A stretch of 64,000 bases of DNA, taken from VRUE01 sp963742535. Lineage in GTDB: Bacteria; Actinomycetota; Thermoleophilia; Solirubrobacterales; 70-9. The stretch spans positions 2,046,001-2,110,000 of the forward strand of contig CAVUMC010000002.1 in NCBI GenBank assembly GCA_963742535.1. Reading direction: 5' to 3'. The notes beneath the pieces were generated by a model that was not told where the DNA came from, searched no databases, and saw only the letters and a program-made list of their open reading frames with translations. The translations under genes were made by a program, and so were the position numbers. Below, piece by piece: positions 41,879 through 50,441 of the stretch; position 1 is the stretch's first letter, and each line of letters begins with the position of its first letter.

Positions 41879-42274
41879 ATGCTTACTGACCCAATCGCCG
41901 ATTACCTGACCCGGATTCGCAACGCTCTTGGCTCTGGCCATGACGAGGTGGAGATCCCCGCCTCCGGGCTGAAGGTCGAGATGTCTCGCCTGCTCAAGGA
42001 GCAGGGCTACATCCTCGACTACGCCAAGCAGCCCGCCCGGGTCGGCGAAGAGATAAAGATCCGCCTCAAGTACACGGAGGATCGCCGGCCGGTGATCCTC
42101 GGCCTCGAGCGGATCTCCCGCCCGGGGCGCCGCCGCTACGTCGATCACAAAGAAGTGCCGCGGGTCGATGGTGGTACTGGCACCGCGATCCTCAGCACCT
42201 CGGTCGGCGTGATGACCGGCCACGAAGCGAGGGCGAAGGGTGTCGGCGGCGAGGTCGTTGCCTACGTTTGGTGA
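41879..42274 (+). CDS. rpsH: ribosomal protein uS8
   Basis: 131 residues. It contains DPIADYLTRIRNALGSGHDE, VEIPASGLKVEMSRLLKEQG, PGRRRYVDHKEVPRVDGGTG and the C-terminal STSVGVMTGHEARAKGVGGE VVAYVW region typical of S8, which binds the central domain of 16S rRNA. Confidence 0.97.
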   Translation: MLTDPIADYLTRIRNALGSGHDEVEIPASGLKVEMSRLLKEQGYILDYAKQPARVGEEIKIRLKYTEDRRPVILGLERISRPGRRRYVDHKEVPRVDGGTGTAILSTSVGVMTGHEARAKGVGGEVVAYVW

Positions 42275-42280
42275 TTTGAG

Positions 42281-42814
42281 ATGAGCCGGATCGGAAGAAA
42301 GCCAATCAGCGTGCCCGAGAACGTCTCTATCGACGTTTCGCCCGGTCACGTCTCCGTCAAGGGCCCCAAAGGGGAGCTCGCCCAAGACCTCTCGGCCGAT
42401 ATGAAGGTCGAGCAGTCGGACGGCGTGCTGACGGTCGCGCGGCCCACTGACCGCGGTGAGCACCGTGCCCTGCACGGGCTGACCCGCAGCCTGATCGCCA
42501 ACATGGTCGAGGGCGTCACCGACGGCTTCGAGAAGCGGCTGGAGATTCAGGGCGTCGGCTACCGCGCCCAGCTCAAGGGGAAAAACCTGGAGCTGGCGCT
42601 GGGGTACTCGCACCCGGTGCCGATCGACGCCCCTGAGGGAATCGAGTTTGAGGTGCCGCAGCCAACCGAGATCATCGTGCGCGGCATCGACAAGCAGCTG
42701 GTCGGCCAGGTCGCGGCGGACATTCGCAAGCGCCGCCCGCCGGAGCCGTACAAGGGCAAGGGCATCCGCTACCGCGGCGAGCACGTGATGCGGAAGGTAG
42801 GTAAGCGCGCATGA
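42281..42814 (+). CDS. rplF: ribosomal protein uL6
   Basis: 177 residues, two repeated alpha/beta domains. It contains SRIGRKPISVPENVSIDVSP, GLTRSLIANMVEGVTDGFEK and the C-terminal signature KRRPPEPYKGKGIRYRGEHV. Standard length. Overlaps rplR by 4 bp. Confidence 0.97.
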   Translation: MSRIGRKPISVPENVSIDVSPGHVSVKGPKGELAQDLSADMKVEQSDGVLTVARPTDRGEHRALHGLTRSLIANMVEGVTDGFEKRLEIQGVGYRAQLKGKNLELALGYSHPVPIDAPEGIEFEVPQPTEIIVRGIDKQLVGQVAADIRKRRPPEPYKGKGIRYRGEHVMRKVGKRA

Positions 42815-43164
42815 CGGTTCTCACCACGAGGCAACGTCGCCTGCGCCGTCGCCGCCGAGTCCGCGCCCGTGTGACCGGCACGGCACAGCGTCCGCGTCTC
42901 TCCGTCTATCGCTCCAACCGCGGCGTCTTCGCTCAGCTGATCGACGACGGCAAAGGTCATACGGTCGCGGCGGTCAATTGGATCGAGCCCGAGCTGCGCA
43001 AGCTCACCGCTTCTGAGCAGGCAAGAAAGGCCGGAGAACTTCTTGCCGAGCGGGCCAAAGCCGCCGGCGTCGAGAGCTGCGTTTTCGATCGTGGCGGCTA
43101 CCAGTACCACGGCCGGGTCAAGGCTCTGGCCGACGGCGCGCGTGAGGGAGGCTTGGTCTTCTAG
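42811..43164 (+). CDS. rplR: ribosomal protein uL18
   Basis: A 117-residue 5S rRNA-binding protein. It has a basic N-terminus, then PRLSVYRSNRGVFAQLIDDG, AGELLAERAKAAGVESCVFD and RGGYQYHGRVKALADGAREG. Start overlaps the rplF stop. rpsE follows after 27 bp. Confidence 0.97.
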   Translation: MTVLTTRQRRLRRRRRVRARVTGTAQRPRLSVYRSNRGVFAQLIDDGKGHTVAAVNWIEPELRKLTASEQARKAGELLAERAKAAGVESCVFDRGGYQYHGRVKALADGAREGGLVF

Positions 43165-43191
43165 CGTCGTTCGCTACCTTGACCGCTCGTT

Positions 43192-43923
43192 ATGAAGGGA
43201 ATGGACACAACAAACGTTGAGACGGTGAGCCCGCGCGGCCTTGATCTGCAGGAGCGCGTAATCGAAATCAACCGCGTCGCCAAGGTGGTCAAGGGCGGCC
43301 GGCGCTTCTCCTTCACCGCCCTCGTCGCCGTCGGCGACGAAGAGGGTGTGGTTGGGATCGGCTACGGCAAGGCTCGCGAGGTACCGCTGGCGATCCAAAA
43401 GGGCGTTGAGAACGCCCGCAAGGACTTGATCCGCATTCCCAAATACGGCCAGACGATCACCCACAAGATCATCGGCCGCTACGGCGCCGGCCACGTGGTC
43501 CTGCGCCCGGCCAGCCCCGGTACCGGCGTCATCGCCGGCGGCGGTGTGCGCGCGGTGCTCGAGCTCGGTGGCGTCAAGGACGTGTTGACCAAGAGCATCG
43601 GCACGCAGAACCCGATCAACCTGGTCAAGGCAACGATGGACGGGCTGATCCGGCTTCGTCGCCCCGAGGAGGTCGCGGAGTTGCGCGGTCTGACCGTCGC
43701 CCAGGTGCTCGGAGTCGAGAAGAGCAACGGAGCGGCGACTACTGTCGAGGGTACGAGCGAGCTCTCGCCGGCGGGTCCTGTCGCGGCGGAGGACTCCTCG
43801 TCCTCGCAGGCTGCGGGCGAGGAGCCCACCGCCACACCACCCGCCGGAGAAGCGTCCGAGGCCCCGGCAGCGGTCGCCGAGGAGAAAGCTCCTGAGGCTT
43901 CAGCCGAGGGCGAGGGCTCGTGA
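43192..43923 (+). CDS. rpsE: ribosomal protein uS5 with C-terminal extension
   Basis: 243 residues. The core has EINRVAKVVKGGRRFSFTAL, GYGKAREVPLAIQKGVENAR, ASPGTGVIAGGGVRAVLELG and GTQNPINLVKATMDGLIRLR. About 65 Ala/Glu/Ser/Pro-rich residues follow (PAGPVAAEDSSSSQAAGEEP onward), beyond the usual 165-200 residues. The tail ends at the GTGA overlap with rpmD. Confidence 0.96.
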   Translation: MKGMDTTNVETVSPRGLDLQERVIEINRVAKVVKGGRRFSFTALVAVGDEEGVVGIGYGKAREVPLAIQKGVENARKDLIRIPKYGQTITHKIIGRYGAGHVVLRPASPGTGVIAGGGVRAVLELGGVKDVLTKSIGTQNPINLVKATMDGLIRLRRPEEVAELRGLTVAQVLGVEKSNGAATTVEGTSELSPAGPVAAEDSSSSQAAGEEPTATPPAGEASEAPAAVAEEKAPEASAEGEGS

Positions 43924-44099
43924 GCGCGGTGAAGATCAAGCAGGTGCGCTCTGAAGCTGGGTCCAACCCGAACCAGAAAGCGACTTTGAAGGCGCTTGGC
44001 CTAGGCCGCATCGGCAGGGCCGTGGAGCGCAAAGACAGCCCGCAGCTGCAGGGCCAGATTCGCACCGTCTCTCACCTCGTCGAGATCGACAATGGCTGA
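43920..44099 (+). CDS. rpmD: ribosomal protein uL30
   Basis: 59 residues from GTG overlapping the rpsE stop. It has the L30 pattern VKIKQVRSEAGSNPNQKATL, KALGLGRIGRAVERKDSPQL and GQIRTVSHLVEI. It overlaps the rplO start by 8 bp. Confidence 0.96.
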   Translation: MSAVKIKQVRSEAGSNPNQKATLKALGLGRIGRAVERKDSPQLQGQIRTVSHLVEIDNG

Positions 44100-44589
44100 G
44101 AAAGAGCGCTCGGAAGAGATTGGTCTGCACAACCTGCGGCCGAAGCCGAGCTCGCGCAAGCCGCGCAAGCGGCTCGGGCGCGGCGAGGGCTCGGGTCTGG
44201 GTAAGACCTCGGGCCGCGGTCACAAGGGTGCCGGTTCGCGTTCGGGATCGAAACAGAAGGCCAATTACGAAGGTGGTCAGAACCCGATCCACATGCGGAT
44301 GCGAAAGCTCCGCGGCCCGCACAAAAAGCAGTCGATGCCCTTCGAGAACTTCCGGACCAAGTCGCAGCCGGTCAACCTCGCCGACCTGGAGGAGCGCTTC
44401 GACGCCGACGCCGAGGTCACTCCCGAGACGCTGAAGGAGAAGGGCCTGGCCAAGCGCTCTGACCCGATCAAGGTCCTCGCTCGCGGCGAGATCTCGAAGA
44501 AGCTGACGGTCAAAGCACATGCCTTCAGCGCCACCGCCAAAGAGAAGATAGAAGCGGCTGGCGGTACCTGCCACACTCTGGAGCGCTAA
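44092..44589 (+). CDS. rplO: ribosomal protein uL15
   Basis: 165 residues. The N-terminal extension threads the 50S: IGLHNLRPKPSSRKPRKRLG, RGEGSGLGKTSGRGHKGAGS, RSGSKQKANYEGGQNPIHMR. The globular part ends KLTVKAHAFSATAKEKIEAA. Its stop overlaps the secY start by one base. Confidence 0.97.
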   Translation: MAEKERSEEIGLHNLRPKPSSRKPRKRLGRGEGSGLGKTSGRGHKGAGSRSGSKQKANYEGGQNPIHMRMRKLRGPHKKQSMPFENFRTKSQPVNLADLEERFDADAEVTPETLKEKGLAKRSDPIKVLARGEISKKLTVKAHAFSATAKEKIEAAGGTCHTLER

Positions 44590-45860
44590 TGCTCCGGACT
44601 ATTGCGAACGCCTTTAGCGTCGCCGACATTCGTAAGAAGCTCGCCTTTACCGCGGCGATGCTCCTGCTCTACCGGCTCGGCTCCTATATCCCCGCTCCGG
44701 GAGTCGATCTCGCTGCGGTCAAGGAACTGGAGAGCAACTTCGGCGGCGGCGGCATTCTCAACCTGCTCAACAGCTTCTCCGGCGGCAGTCTCTCGCGGCT
44801 CTCGCTCTTCGCGCTGGGGATCATGCCTTACATCACCGCCTCGATCATCCTGCAGCTGCTGACGGTGGTCGTCCCCTCGCTGGAGAAGTTGCAGAAAGAA
44901 GGTGAGGTCGGCCAGCAGAAGATCACGCAGTACACGCGCTACCTCACCGTCGGTCTGGCCTTTGCCCAGTCCTTCGGCTACGTCTTCCTCTTTAAATCGT
45001 TTGGGGAACAGGGCGGCAACAACTTCCTCGGCAGCCTCGCCGGTCCCAAGGTGCTGCTGATCGTCATCTCGCTGACCGCGGGCTGCACGCTGCTGATGTG
45101 GCTGGGCGAGCTGATCACCCAGCGCGGCATCGGCAACGGCATCTCGCTGATGATCTTCGCTTCGATCGTCTCCGGCCTGCCCAACGGTCTGCAGCAGTGG
45201 TGGAACAACCCAGATCAGGTCTTCGTCGTGATGATGCCCTTCATTGCGCTGGCAGTGATCGTCGCGATCGTTTTCGTCCAGGAGGGTCAGCGCCGCATCC
45301 CCGTCCAGTACGCCAAACGCGTCGTCGGGCGCAAAATGACCTCCGGCGGCTCCACCTACCTGCCGCTTCGAGTCAACATGGCCGGAGTGATCCCGGTCAT
45401 TTTCGCCGCTTCGATCATGGCCTTCCCGCCGACGATTGGGCAGCTGCTCAACACGCCGGCCGCGCTCGACTTCGCCGCCTTCTTCAGTCCCAGTAGTTGG
45501 GCCTACGTGGTCGGCGAGGTCTTCTTCATCATCATCTTCACCTACTTCTACACAGCGGTCACCTTCAACCCGGTCGACCAGGCGGACAACCTGAAGAAGT
45601 ACGGCGGCTTCATCCCCGGCGTACGGCCAGGCCGACCGACCGCCGAGTACCTCGATCGCATCCTCTCCCGTCTCACCTTTCCCGGCGCTCTTTATCTGGG
45701 TGCCGTGGCAGCGCTGCCGACGATCATGCTCAGTCAGACGTCGGCTAACTTCGCCTTCGGTGGCACCTCGATCCTGATCGTGATCGGCGTCGCGCTGGAA
45801 ACGGTGAAGCAGCTCGAGGCGCAGCTGATGATGCGCAACTACGAGGGCTTCCTCAAATAG
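44589..45860 (+). CDS. secY: preprotein translocase channel subunit SecY
   Basis: A 423-residue membrane channel with ten TM helices. Recognisable segments are FTAAMLLLYRLGSYIPAPGV (TM1), the plug region with FSGGSLSRLSLFALGIMPYI, GELITQRGIGNGISLMIFAS, the RRIPVQYAKRVVGRKMTSGG cytosolic loop and NLKKYGGFIPGVRPGRPTAE (SecA/ribosome-binding loop). Partner SecE is encoded at 14739. adk follows after 10 bp. Confidence 0.97.
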   Translation: MLRTIANAFSVADIRKKLAFTAAMLLLYRLGSYIPAPGVDLAAVKELESNFGGGGILNLLNSFSGGSLSRLSLFALGIMPYITASIILQLLTVVVPSLEKLQKEGEVGQQKITQYTRYLTVGLAFAQSFGYVFLFKSFGEQGGNNFLGSLAGPKVLLIVISLTAGCTLLMWLGELITQRGIGNGISLMIFASIVSGLPNGLQQWWNNPDQVFVVMMPFIALAVIVAIVFVQEGQRRIPVQYAKRVVGRKMTSGGSTYLPLRVNMAGVIPVIFAASIMAFPPTIGQLLNTPAALDFAAFFSPSSWAYVVGEVFFIIIFTYFYTAVTFNPVDQADNLKKYGGFIPGVRPGRPTAEYLDRILSRLTFPGALYLGAVAALPTIMLSQTSANFAFGGTSILIVIGVALETVKQLEAQLMMRNYEGFLK

Positions 45861-45870
45861 GCTTCAGCGC

Positions 45871-46555
45871 GTGTCCGCGGAGCTGAATTTGGTCCTGCTC
45901 GGTCCGCCCGGGTCGGGGAAGGGCACCCAGGGCGAGCGACTGCAGGACGACCTCGAGCTTCCCTACTACGCGACCGGCGACATCCTGCGCGCCGCGGTGC
46001 GCGAAGGCACTGAGCTCGGCCGCGCTGCCAAGGACTACATGGATCGCGGTGACCTCGTCCCCGACGAGGTGATCGTCGGCATGATTGGTGAGCGGATCGA
46101 CTCCAGCGAGGCCGCCGACGGCTTCATCCTCGACGGCTTCCCGCGTACTGCTCCTCAGGCCGAGGCGCTGGCGGCGAAGCTGAAGGAGCTCGGTCGCGAT
46201 CTCACCGCCGTGCTGCTGATCGACGTCAGCGACGAGGAGGTGGTGCGCCTGGCTGGGCGGCCGCCGCACCTGCGTCGAGAACGGCCACGTCTTCCACGTC
46301 GAGTTCAACCCGCCCAAGCAGGAGGGTGTCTGCGACGTCGACGGCAGCGAGCTGATCACCCGTGATGACGACAAGCCCGAGGTGATCCGTCACCGGCTCG
46401 AGCAGTACCACGAGAAGACGGCCCCACTGATCGATCACTACGACAGCCAGAGCTTGCTGCGCCGGATCGACGGCTCCGCTGCACCGGACGCGGTCGCCGA
46501 TGAGATCCAGCGCACCCTGGCGACGATGCGCCTCGAGGCCGACGAGGCGATTTAG
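45871..46555 (+). CDS. adk: adenylate kinase, with a frameshift in the LID region
   Basis: From GTG. The P-loop is LVLLGPPGSGKGTQGERL, the AMP-binding region YYATGDILRAAV, and the signature DGFILDGFPRTAPQAEAL. After VVRLAGR (codon ending 46260) the frame is broken by a surplus of 1 or 4 bases at 46261-46264. The correct frame resumes at CGC/ACC (46265-46270) as RTCVENGHVFHVEFNPPKQE, DKPEVIRHRLEQYHEKTAPL and a final acidic helix, with the stop at 46553-46555. Total about 227 residues. The uncorrected frame ends at 46365 without half the LID. Probably a sequence error. Confidence 0.93.
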
Positions 46556-46596
46556 CTCCGCCGGGATTGCTGGGTCCGGGGGTTAGCGTGTACGGG

Positions 46597-47358
46597 ATGA
46601 TCATTCGAAAGACGCCAGATCAGGTCGACAAGATGGCGGCAGCCGGAGAGATCCTCGTGCGCTGCCTGCACATGCTCGCCGCCAAGGCCCGGCCGGGCGT
46701 CACCACCAAGGAGTTGGACCTGGCTGCCGAGCGGATGATTCGCTCGCAGGGCGCCGAGCCGGCCTTCAAGGGCTACCGCGGCTTTCCCGGTTCGATCTGC
46801 GCCTCGCCCAACTCGATGGTTGTCCATGGCATTCCCGGGCACTACGAGTGCAAGCGCGGCGATGTGCTCTCGATCGACGTTGGCGTGATCAAGGACGGCT
46901 GGGTGGCGGACGCGGCGATGACGGTGCCGATCGGCCCGATCGAGCCGGAGGCGCGCAAGCTGCTCGACGTGACCAAGGCCTCGCTCTTCGCTGGGATCGA
47001 GCAGATGCAACCCGGCAACCGCCTCGGCGACGTCTCCGCCGCGATCCAGAAGGCGGTCGAGATTGAAGGCCTCTCGGTCATCCGCACTTTGGTCGGCCAC
47101 GGCATCGGCCGCGAGATGCATGAGGACCCCCAGGTGCCCAACTTCGGCGCACCCGGCAAGGGCCCGCTCCTAGAGGAGGGCACCGTCCTCGCGATCGAGC
47201 CGATGGTCAACGCCGGCGGGGCGCTGGTGAAGATGGGCGATGACGGCTGGGCCGTCTACTCCCAGGACGGCTCGCTGGCGGCCCACTTTGAGTTCACCGT
47301 TGCCGTTACGGCTGACGGGCCAAGAATCCTCACCCCTTGGCACGAAGAAGCTAGTTAG
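46597..47358 (+). CDS. map: methionine aminopeptidase type I
   Basis: 253 residues from ATG at 46597. Metal ligands are visible in the standard order: Asp in LSIDVGVIKDGWVADAAMTV, His in GHGIGREMHEDPQVPNFGAP, and Glu in IEPMVNAGG and AHFEFTVAV. The His of SMVVHGIPGHYE contacts the substrate. There is no N-terminal SH3/zinc extension. It lies between adk and rpmJ as usual, but infA does not follow. Confidence 0.96.
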   Translation: MIIRKTPDQVDKMAAAGEILVRCLHMLAAKARPGVTTKELDLAAERMIRSQGAEPAFKGYRGFPGSICASPNSMVVHGIPGHYECKRGDVLSIDVGVIKDGWVADAAMTVPIGPIEPEARKLLDVTKASLFAGIEQMQPGNRLGDVSAAIQKAVEIEGLSVIRTLVGHGIGREMHEDPQVPNFGAPGKGPLLEEGTVLAIEPMVNAGGALVKMGDDGWAVYSQDGSLAAHFEFTVAVTADGPRILTPWHEEAS

Positions 47359-47373
47359 CTTCGGCCGAGGTGT

Positions 47374-47480
47374 GGGCGAGATTGGGTGCCCCTCCCTCAA
47401 AGCCGTTGCGCAGCCGGATTGGATAGGCGCTTCGATGCGTGGACGCCTGAGCTTTGCTGGAGGGGCACCCAATCCCGCCC
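47374..47480. repeat. long intergenic palindrome, type B copy 1
   Basis: A 22-bp outer stem with one mismatch (47374-47395 with 47459-47480) contains GGGTGCCCCTCC. After a 2x2 internal loop, CAAAGC pairs with GCTTTG. The 70-nt core starting ccctcaaagccgttgcgcag and ending gagctttgctggagg aligns without gaps to copies at 57363-57465 and, inverted, 57591-57693. It lies 15 nt downstream of map. Confidence 0.85.
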
Positions 47481-47585
47481 AAAGCCCGGACGTACTACTC
47501 CAGCTCAAGCGACCCGAGTGGCAACGAGCTTCGGACGGTCCCGGCGTGAGCTAAAGCTTGGGGCGGGCTCGGGGTTTGAGCTGGG

Positions 47586-47736
47586 AGCGGTTGGGAGGGG
47601 TCTCGGGGGAATGTCGCCGAATAGGCGGCCGCTGCACTCGTGGCTATGGGCGCGGCGCAGCCGCGCTCAGACATAGTCGCTAAGCCCGCGAAGCGGGCGT
47701 GCGACATCAATTCCCCCGAGACCCCTCCCAACCGCT
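47586..47736. repeat. 27-bp-stem palindrome with branched interior
   Basis: A perfect 27-bp outer stem (47586-47612 with 47710-47736) is followed inward by a short GTCGC/GCGAC helix. The interior holds two hairpins (GCGCGGC-GCA-GCCGCGC and GCCCGC-GAA-GCGGGC) and a CTATG/CATAG helix, making a multibranched 151-nt structure. It occupies the place where infA is usually found, between map and rpmJ. Sequence differs from the type A and B elements, although the architecture is similar. Confidence 0.8.
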
Positions 47737-47863
47737 CACACCCACGCATCCCCGAACAACCGCCCCTGCTATCTTTCCCGGTCGGTCCACCGGGCCGATT
47801 TGTGCCTGCCCGCCCAACTCCTGGGGCTGGTAGGAGTCCTGAAGTCGATACGAAGACGGAGCG

Positions 47864-47977
47864 ATGAAGGTCAGAGCTTCTGTAAAGCCGATGTGCGAAA
47901 AGTGCAAGATCATCCGCCGAAACGGCGCGGTCTTGGTGATCTGTCAGAACCCGCGACACAAGCAACGTCAGGGTTAG
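47864..47977 (+). CDS. rpmJ: ribosomal protein bL36
   Basis: A 37-residue zinc-ribbon protein. Cys11, Cys14, Cys27 and His32 are all present (KPMCEKCKIIRRNGAVLVIC, then QNPRHKQRQG). This is the C+ type. rpsM follows after 9 bp. Confidence 0.97.
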   Translation: MKVRASVKPMCEKCKIIRRNGAVLVICQNPRHKQRQG

Positions 47978-47986
47978 GACTAGCGC

Positions 47987-48367
47987 ATGGCACGTATCTC
48001 AGGAGTCAACGTCCCGGTCGGCAAGCGGGTCGAAATTGGCCTCACCTACATCTTCGGGATCGGTCGTTCCACCGCCCAGAAAATTCTGGTGGAGGCCAAA
48101 GTCGATCCCAACACCATGGTCAAAGACCTGACCGAGGACGAGGTAATTCGCCTGCGCGACGCGGTCGACCAGCGCGAGGTCGAGGGCGACCTGCGGCGCG
48201 AGCGCTCCCAGGACGTAAAACGGCTTATGGAGATCGGCTCCTACCGCGGCTTGCGCCATCGTCGTGGGCTTCCCGTCCGCGGTCAGCGGACCAAGACCAA
48301 CGCTCGCGGTCGCAAGGGCCCGCGCCGGATGAGCGTCGCCGGTAGGAAGAGGCCCCGGCCCAGGTAG
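47987..48367 (+). CDS. rpsM: ribosomal protein uS13
   Basis: 126 residues. It contains ARISGVNVPVGKRVEIGLTY, IFGIGRSTAQKILVEAKVDP, YRGLRHRRGLPVRGQRTKTN and the basic C-terminal tail that contacts tRNA. Standard length. Confidence 0.97.
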   Translation: MARISGVNVPVGKRVEIGLTYIFGIGRSTAQKILVEAKVDPNTMVKDLTEDEVIRLRDAVDQREVEGDLRRERSQDVKRLMEIGSYRGLRHRRGLPVRGQRTKTNARGRKGPRRMSVAGRKRPRPR

Positions 48368-48375
48368 AGAGACCA

Positions 48376-48777
48376 ATGGCTGCCGCAAAAAAACCCGCCA
48401 AAGGGCGCTCCCGTCGCCGCGTCAAGAAGAACGTCACCTACGGGCAGGCGCACATCAAGACTTCCTTCAACAACACCATCGTCACCCTGACCGACACCGA
48501 GGGCAACGTGATTGCCTGGGAGTCGGCCGGTTCGGCCGGCTTCAAAGGCTCGCGTAAGTCGACTCCGTTCGCCGCTCAGGTGACGGCCGACGCCGCGGCC
48601 AAGAAGGGCATGGAACACGGCCTCGAGAAGGTCGAGGTCTTCGCCAAGGGCGCCGGTTCCGGCCGCGAGACCGCGATCCGCTCGCTGCAAGCCGCCGGCC
48701 TCGACGTCACCACCGTCAAGGACGTTTCGCCGCAAGCTCACAATGGCTGCCGGCCGAAGAAGCGGAGGCGCGTCTAG
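48376..48777 (+). CDS. rpsK: ribosomal protein uS11
   Basis: 133 residues. It contains GQAHIKTSFNNTIVTLTDTE, GNVIAWESAGSAGFKGSRKS, TPFAAQVTADAAAKKGMEHG and the conserved end DVSPQAHNGCRPKKRRRV at the E-site. rpsD begins at the next base. Confidence 0.98.
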   Translation: MAAAKKPAKGRSRRRVKKNVTYGQAHIKTSFNNTIVTLTDTEGNVIAWESAGSAGFKGSRKSTPFAAQVTADAAAKKGMEHGLEKVEVFAKGAGSGRETAIRSLQAAGLDVTTVKDVSPQAHNGCRPKKRRRV

Positions 48778-49398
48778 ATGGCCCGTGATACCTCCCCGCA
48801 GTGCAAGCAGTGCCGTCGTGAGGGACAGAAGCTCTTTCTCAAGGGTGAGCGCTGCTTCACCGACAAGTGCGGAGTCGAGCGTCGCTCCTACCCGCCCGGC
48901 GAGCACGGCCGCGGTCGCATGCGCCAGTCCGAGTATCGGGTGCAGCTGCGCGAGAAGCAGAAGACGCGCCGCTATTACCAGGTGCTGGAGAAGCAGTTCC
49001 GCGCTTACTACGACAAGGCCTCGCGTCAGGATGGCGTCACCGGCGAGAACCTCTTGCGCCTGCTCGAGTCGCGCTTCGACAACGTGCTGGTGCGCCTCGG
49101 CTTCGCCGCTTCGCGTCGCCAGGCCCGGCAGCTAATCCGCCACGGACACTGGCTGATCAACGGCCGCCGGGTGGACATCCCCTCCTACCAAGTGCGTCCT
49201 GAGGACGTGATTTCGATCAAAGCGAGCTCGGCTGCTGCGGACACGATTCGTAAAGCGACTGAGCTCGTCTCAACCGTGCCGGCCTGGTTGCAGGCTGACC
49301 ACGATTCCCTCACCGCCAAGGTCCTGCGCTATCCCGAGCGCGCTGAGATCTCGGCGCCGGTGCAAGAGCAGCTGATCGTCGAGCTGTACTCCAAGTAA
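48778..49398 (+). CDS. rpsD: ribosomal protein uS4
   Basis: A 206-residue 16S rRNA assembly initiator. The N-terminal part has zinc-type cysteines (CKQCRREGQKLFLKGERC, FTDKCGVERRSYPPGEHG). The S4 RNA-binding domain is LESRFDNVLVRLGFAASRRQ, ARQLIRHGHWLINGRRVDIP. It ends VQEQLIVELYSK. Confidence 0.98.
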   Translation: MARDTSPQCKQCRREGQKLFLKGERCFTDKCGVERRSYPPGEHGRGRMRQSEYRVQLREKQKTRRYYQVLEKQFRAYYDKASRQDGVTGENLLRLLESRFDNVLVRLGFAASRRQARQLIRHGHWLINGRRVDIPSYQVRPEDVISIKASSAAADTIRKATELVSTVPAWLQADHDSLTAKVLRYPERAEISAPVQEQLIVELYSK

Positions 49399-49438
49399 CC
49401 GGATTCCCGTTTCTGTAACACCCATACACAAGGAACTC

Positions 49439-50419
49439 ATGACCACTGACTTCCAGGTACCTCGTATCACCTCTGAGAAGGTGGACGACCGTCGCGGCAC
49501 CTTCACGATTGAGCCCCTCGATAAGGGCTTTGGCTACACATTCGGCAACAGTCTCCGCCGCGTCCTGCTCTCCTCTTTGGGCGGCGCCGCAGTCACCAGC
49601 GTCCGCATTGAGGGCGTTGCGCACGAGTTCTCCACCGTGCCGGGCGTCAAGGAGGACGTCACCGACATCGTCCTCAACCTCAAGGATCTGGTTGTGCGCA
49701 TGCACACCGATGCCGATGAGGTCGAGGCGCCGCTGGTCGCCACCGGCCCCGGCGAGGTCAAGGCCAAAGACATCGACCTTCCCTCCGGCGTTGAGATCCT
49801 CAACCCCGACGCGCCGATCGCCACGCTCGAGAAGAAAACCAAGCTCGAGATCTACCTGACCATCGGCCGCGGCCGCGGCTACTCGCCCGCTGAAGAGAAC
49901 CAGTCGGATGAGCAACCGATTGGCGTAATTCCGATCGATTCGATCTTCTCGCCGATCCGCCGTGCTTCTTACTCGGTGGCCACCGCTCGTGTCGGTCAGC
50001 GCACCGATTTCGACAAGCTCACGCTTGACCTCGAGACCGACGGCTCGATTGAGCCCGGCGCAGCTCTGCGCGAGGCTTCCGAGATCCTGATCAAGAGCCT
50101 GGCGATCTTCACCGACGCCGATCGGGTCGAGGAGCTGACCGCGCGGGAACCGATCCCGACCCACACCTCCGACGTGCTGCCGGGTCCGGCGGGCGACGGG
50201 GTTGCCAGCAGCAACGGCCTCGACGAGATCCTGATCGAGGAGCTCGAGCTAGGGGTGCGCTCTTACAACTGCCTCAAGCGGGCGGGAGTGCAGACGGTCG
50301 GCGACCTAGTGCGCAAGACGCGCTCGGAGCTGAACGCAATTCCCAACTTCGGCTCGAAGTCGATCGAGGAAGTAATCGAGACCCTGCACGCACGCGGACT
50401 CGACCTTCAGGGAGACTAA
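49439..50419 (+). CDS. rpoA: RNA polymerase alpha subunit
   Basis: 326 residues. The N-terminal dimerisation domain has FTIEPLDKGFGYTFGNSLRR, VLLSSLGGAAVTSVRIEGVA and HEFSTVPGVKEDVTDIVLNL. After a linker rich in Pro/Ser/Gly, the C-terminal UP-element-binding domain is ELELGVRSYNCLKRAGVQTV, then GDLVRKTRSELNAIPNFGSK. AAGGA precedes the ATG. Confidence 0.98.
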   Translation: MTTDFQVPRITSEKVDDRRGTFTIEPLDKGFGYTFGNSLRRVLLSSLGGAAVTSVRIEGVAHEFSTVPGVKEDVTDIVLNLKDLVVRMHTDADEVEAPLVATGPGEVKAKDIDLPSGVEILNPDAPIATLEKKTKLEIYLTIGRGRGYSPAEENQSDEQPIGVIPIDSIFSPIRRASYSVATARVGQRTDFDKLTLDLETDGSIEPGAALREASEILIKSLAIFTDADRVEELTAREPIPTHTSDVLPGPAGDGVASSNGLDEILIEELELGVRSYNCLKRAGVQTVGDLVRKTRSELNAIPNFGSKSIEEVIETLHARGLDLQGD

Positions 50420-50441
50420 GGGCGAGGGAGCTGAGCAAGCG

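Noticed and set aside
47359..47863. A hidden infA between map and rpmJ.
   Set aside because: I checked for the typical IF1 pattern (EVEGTVxExLPNAxFxVxLxNGHxVLAHISGKMR) and found nothing similar; the space is filled by palindromes.
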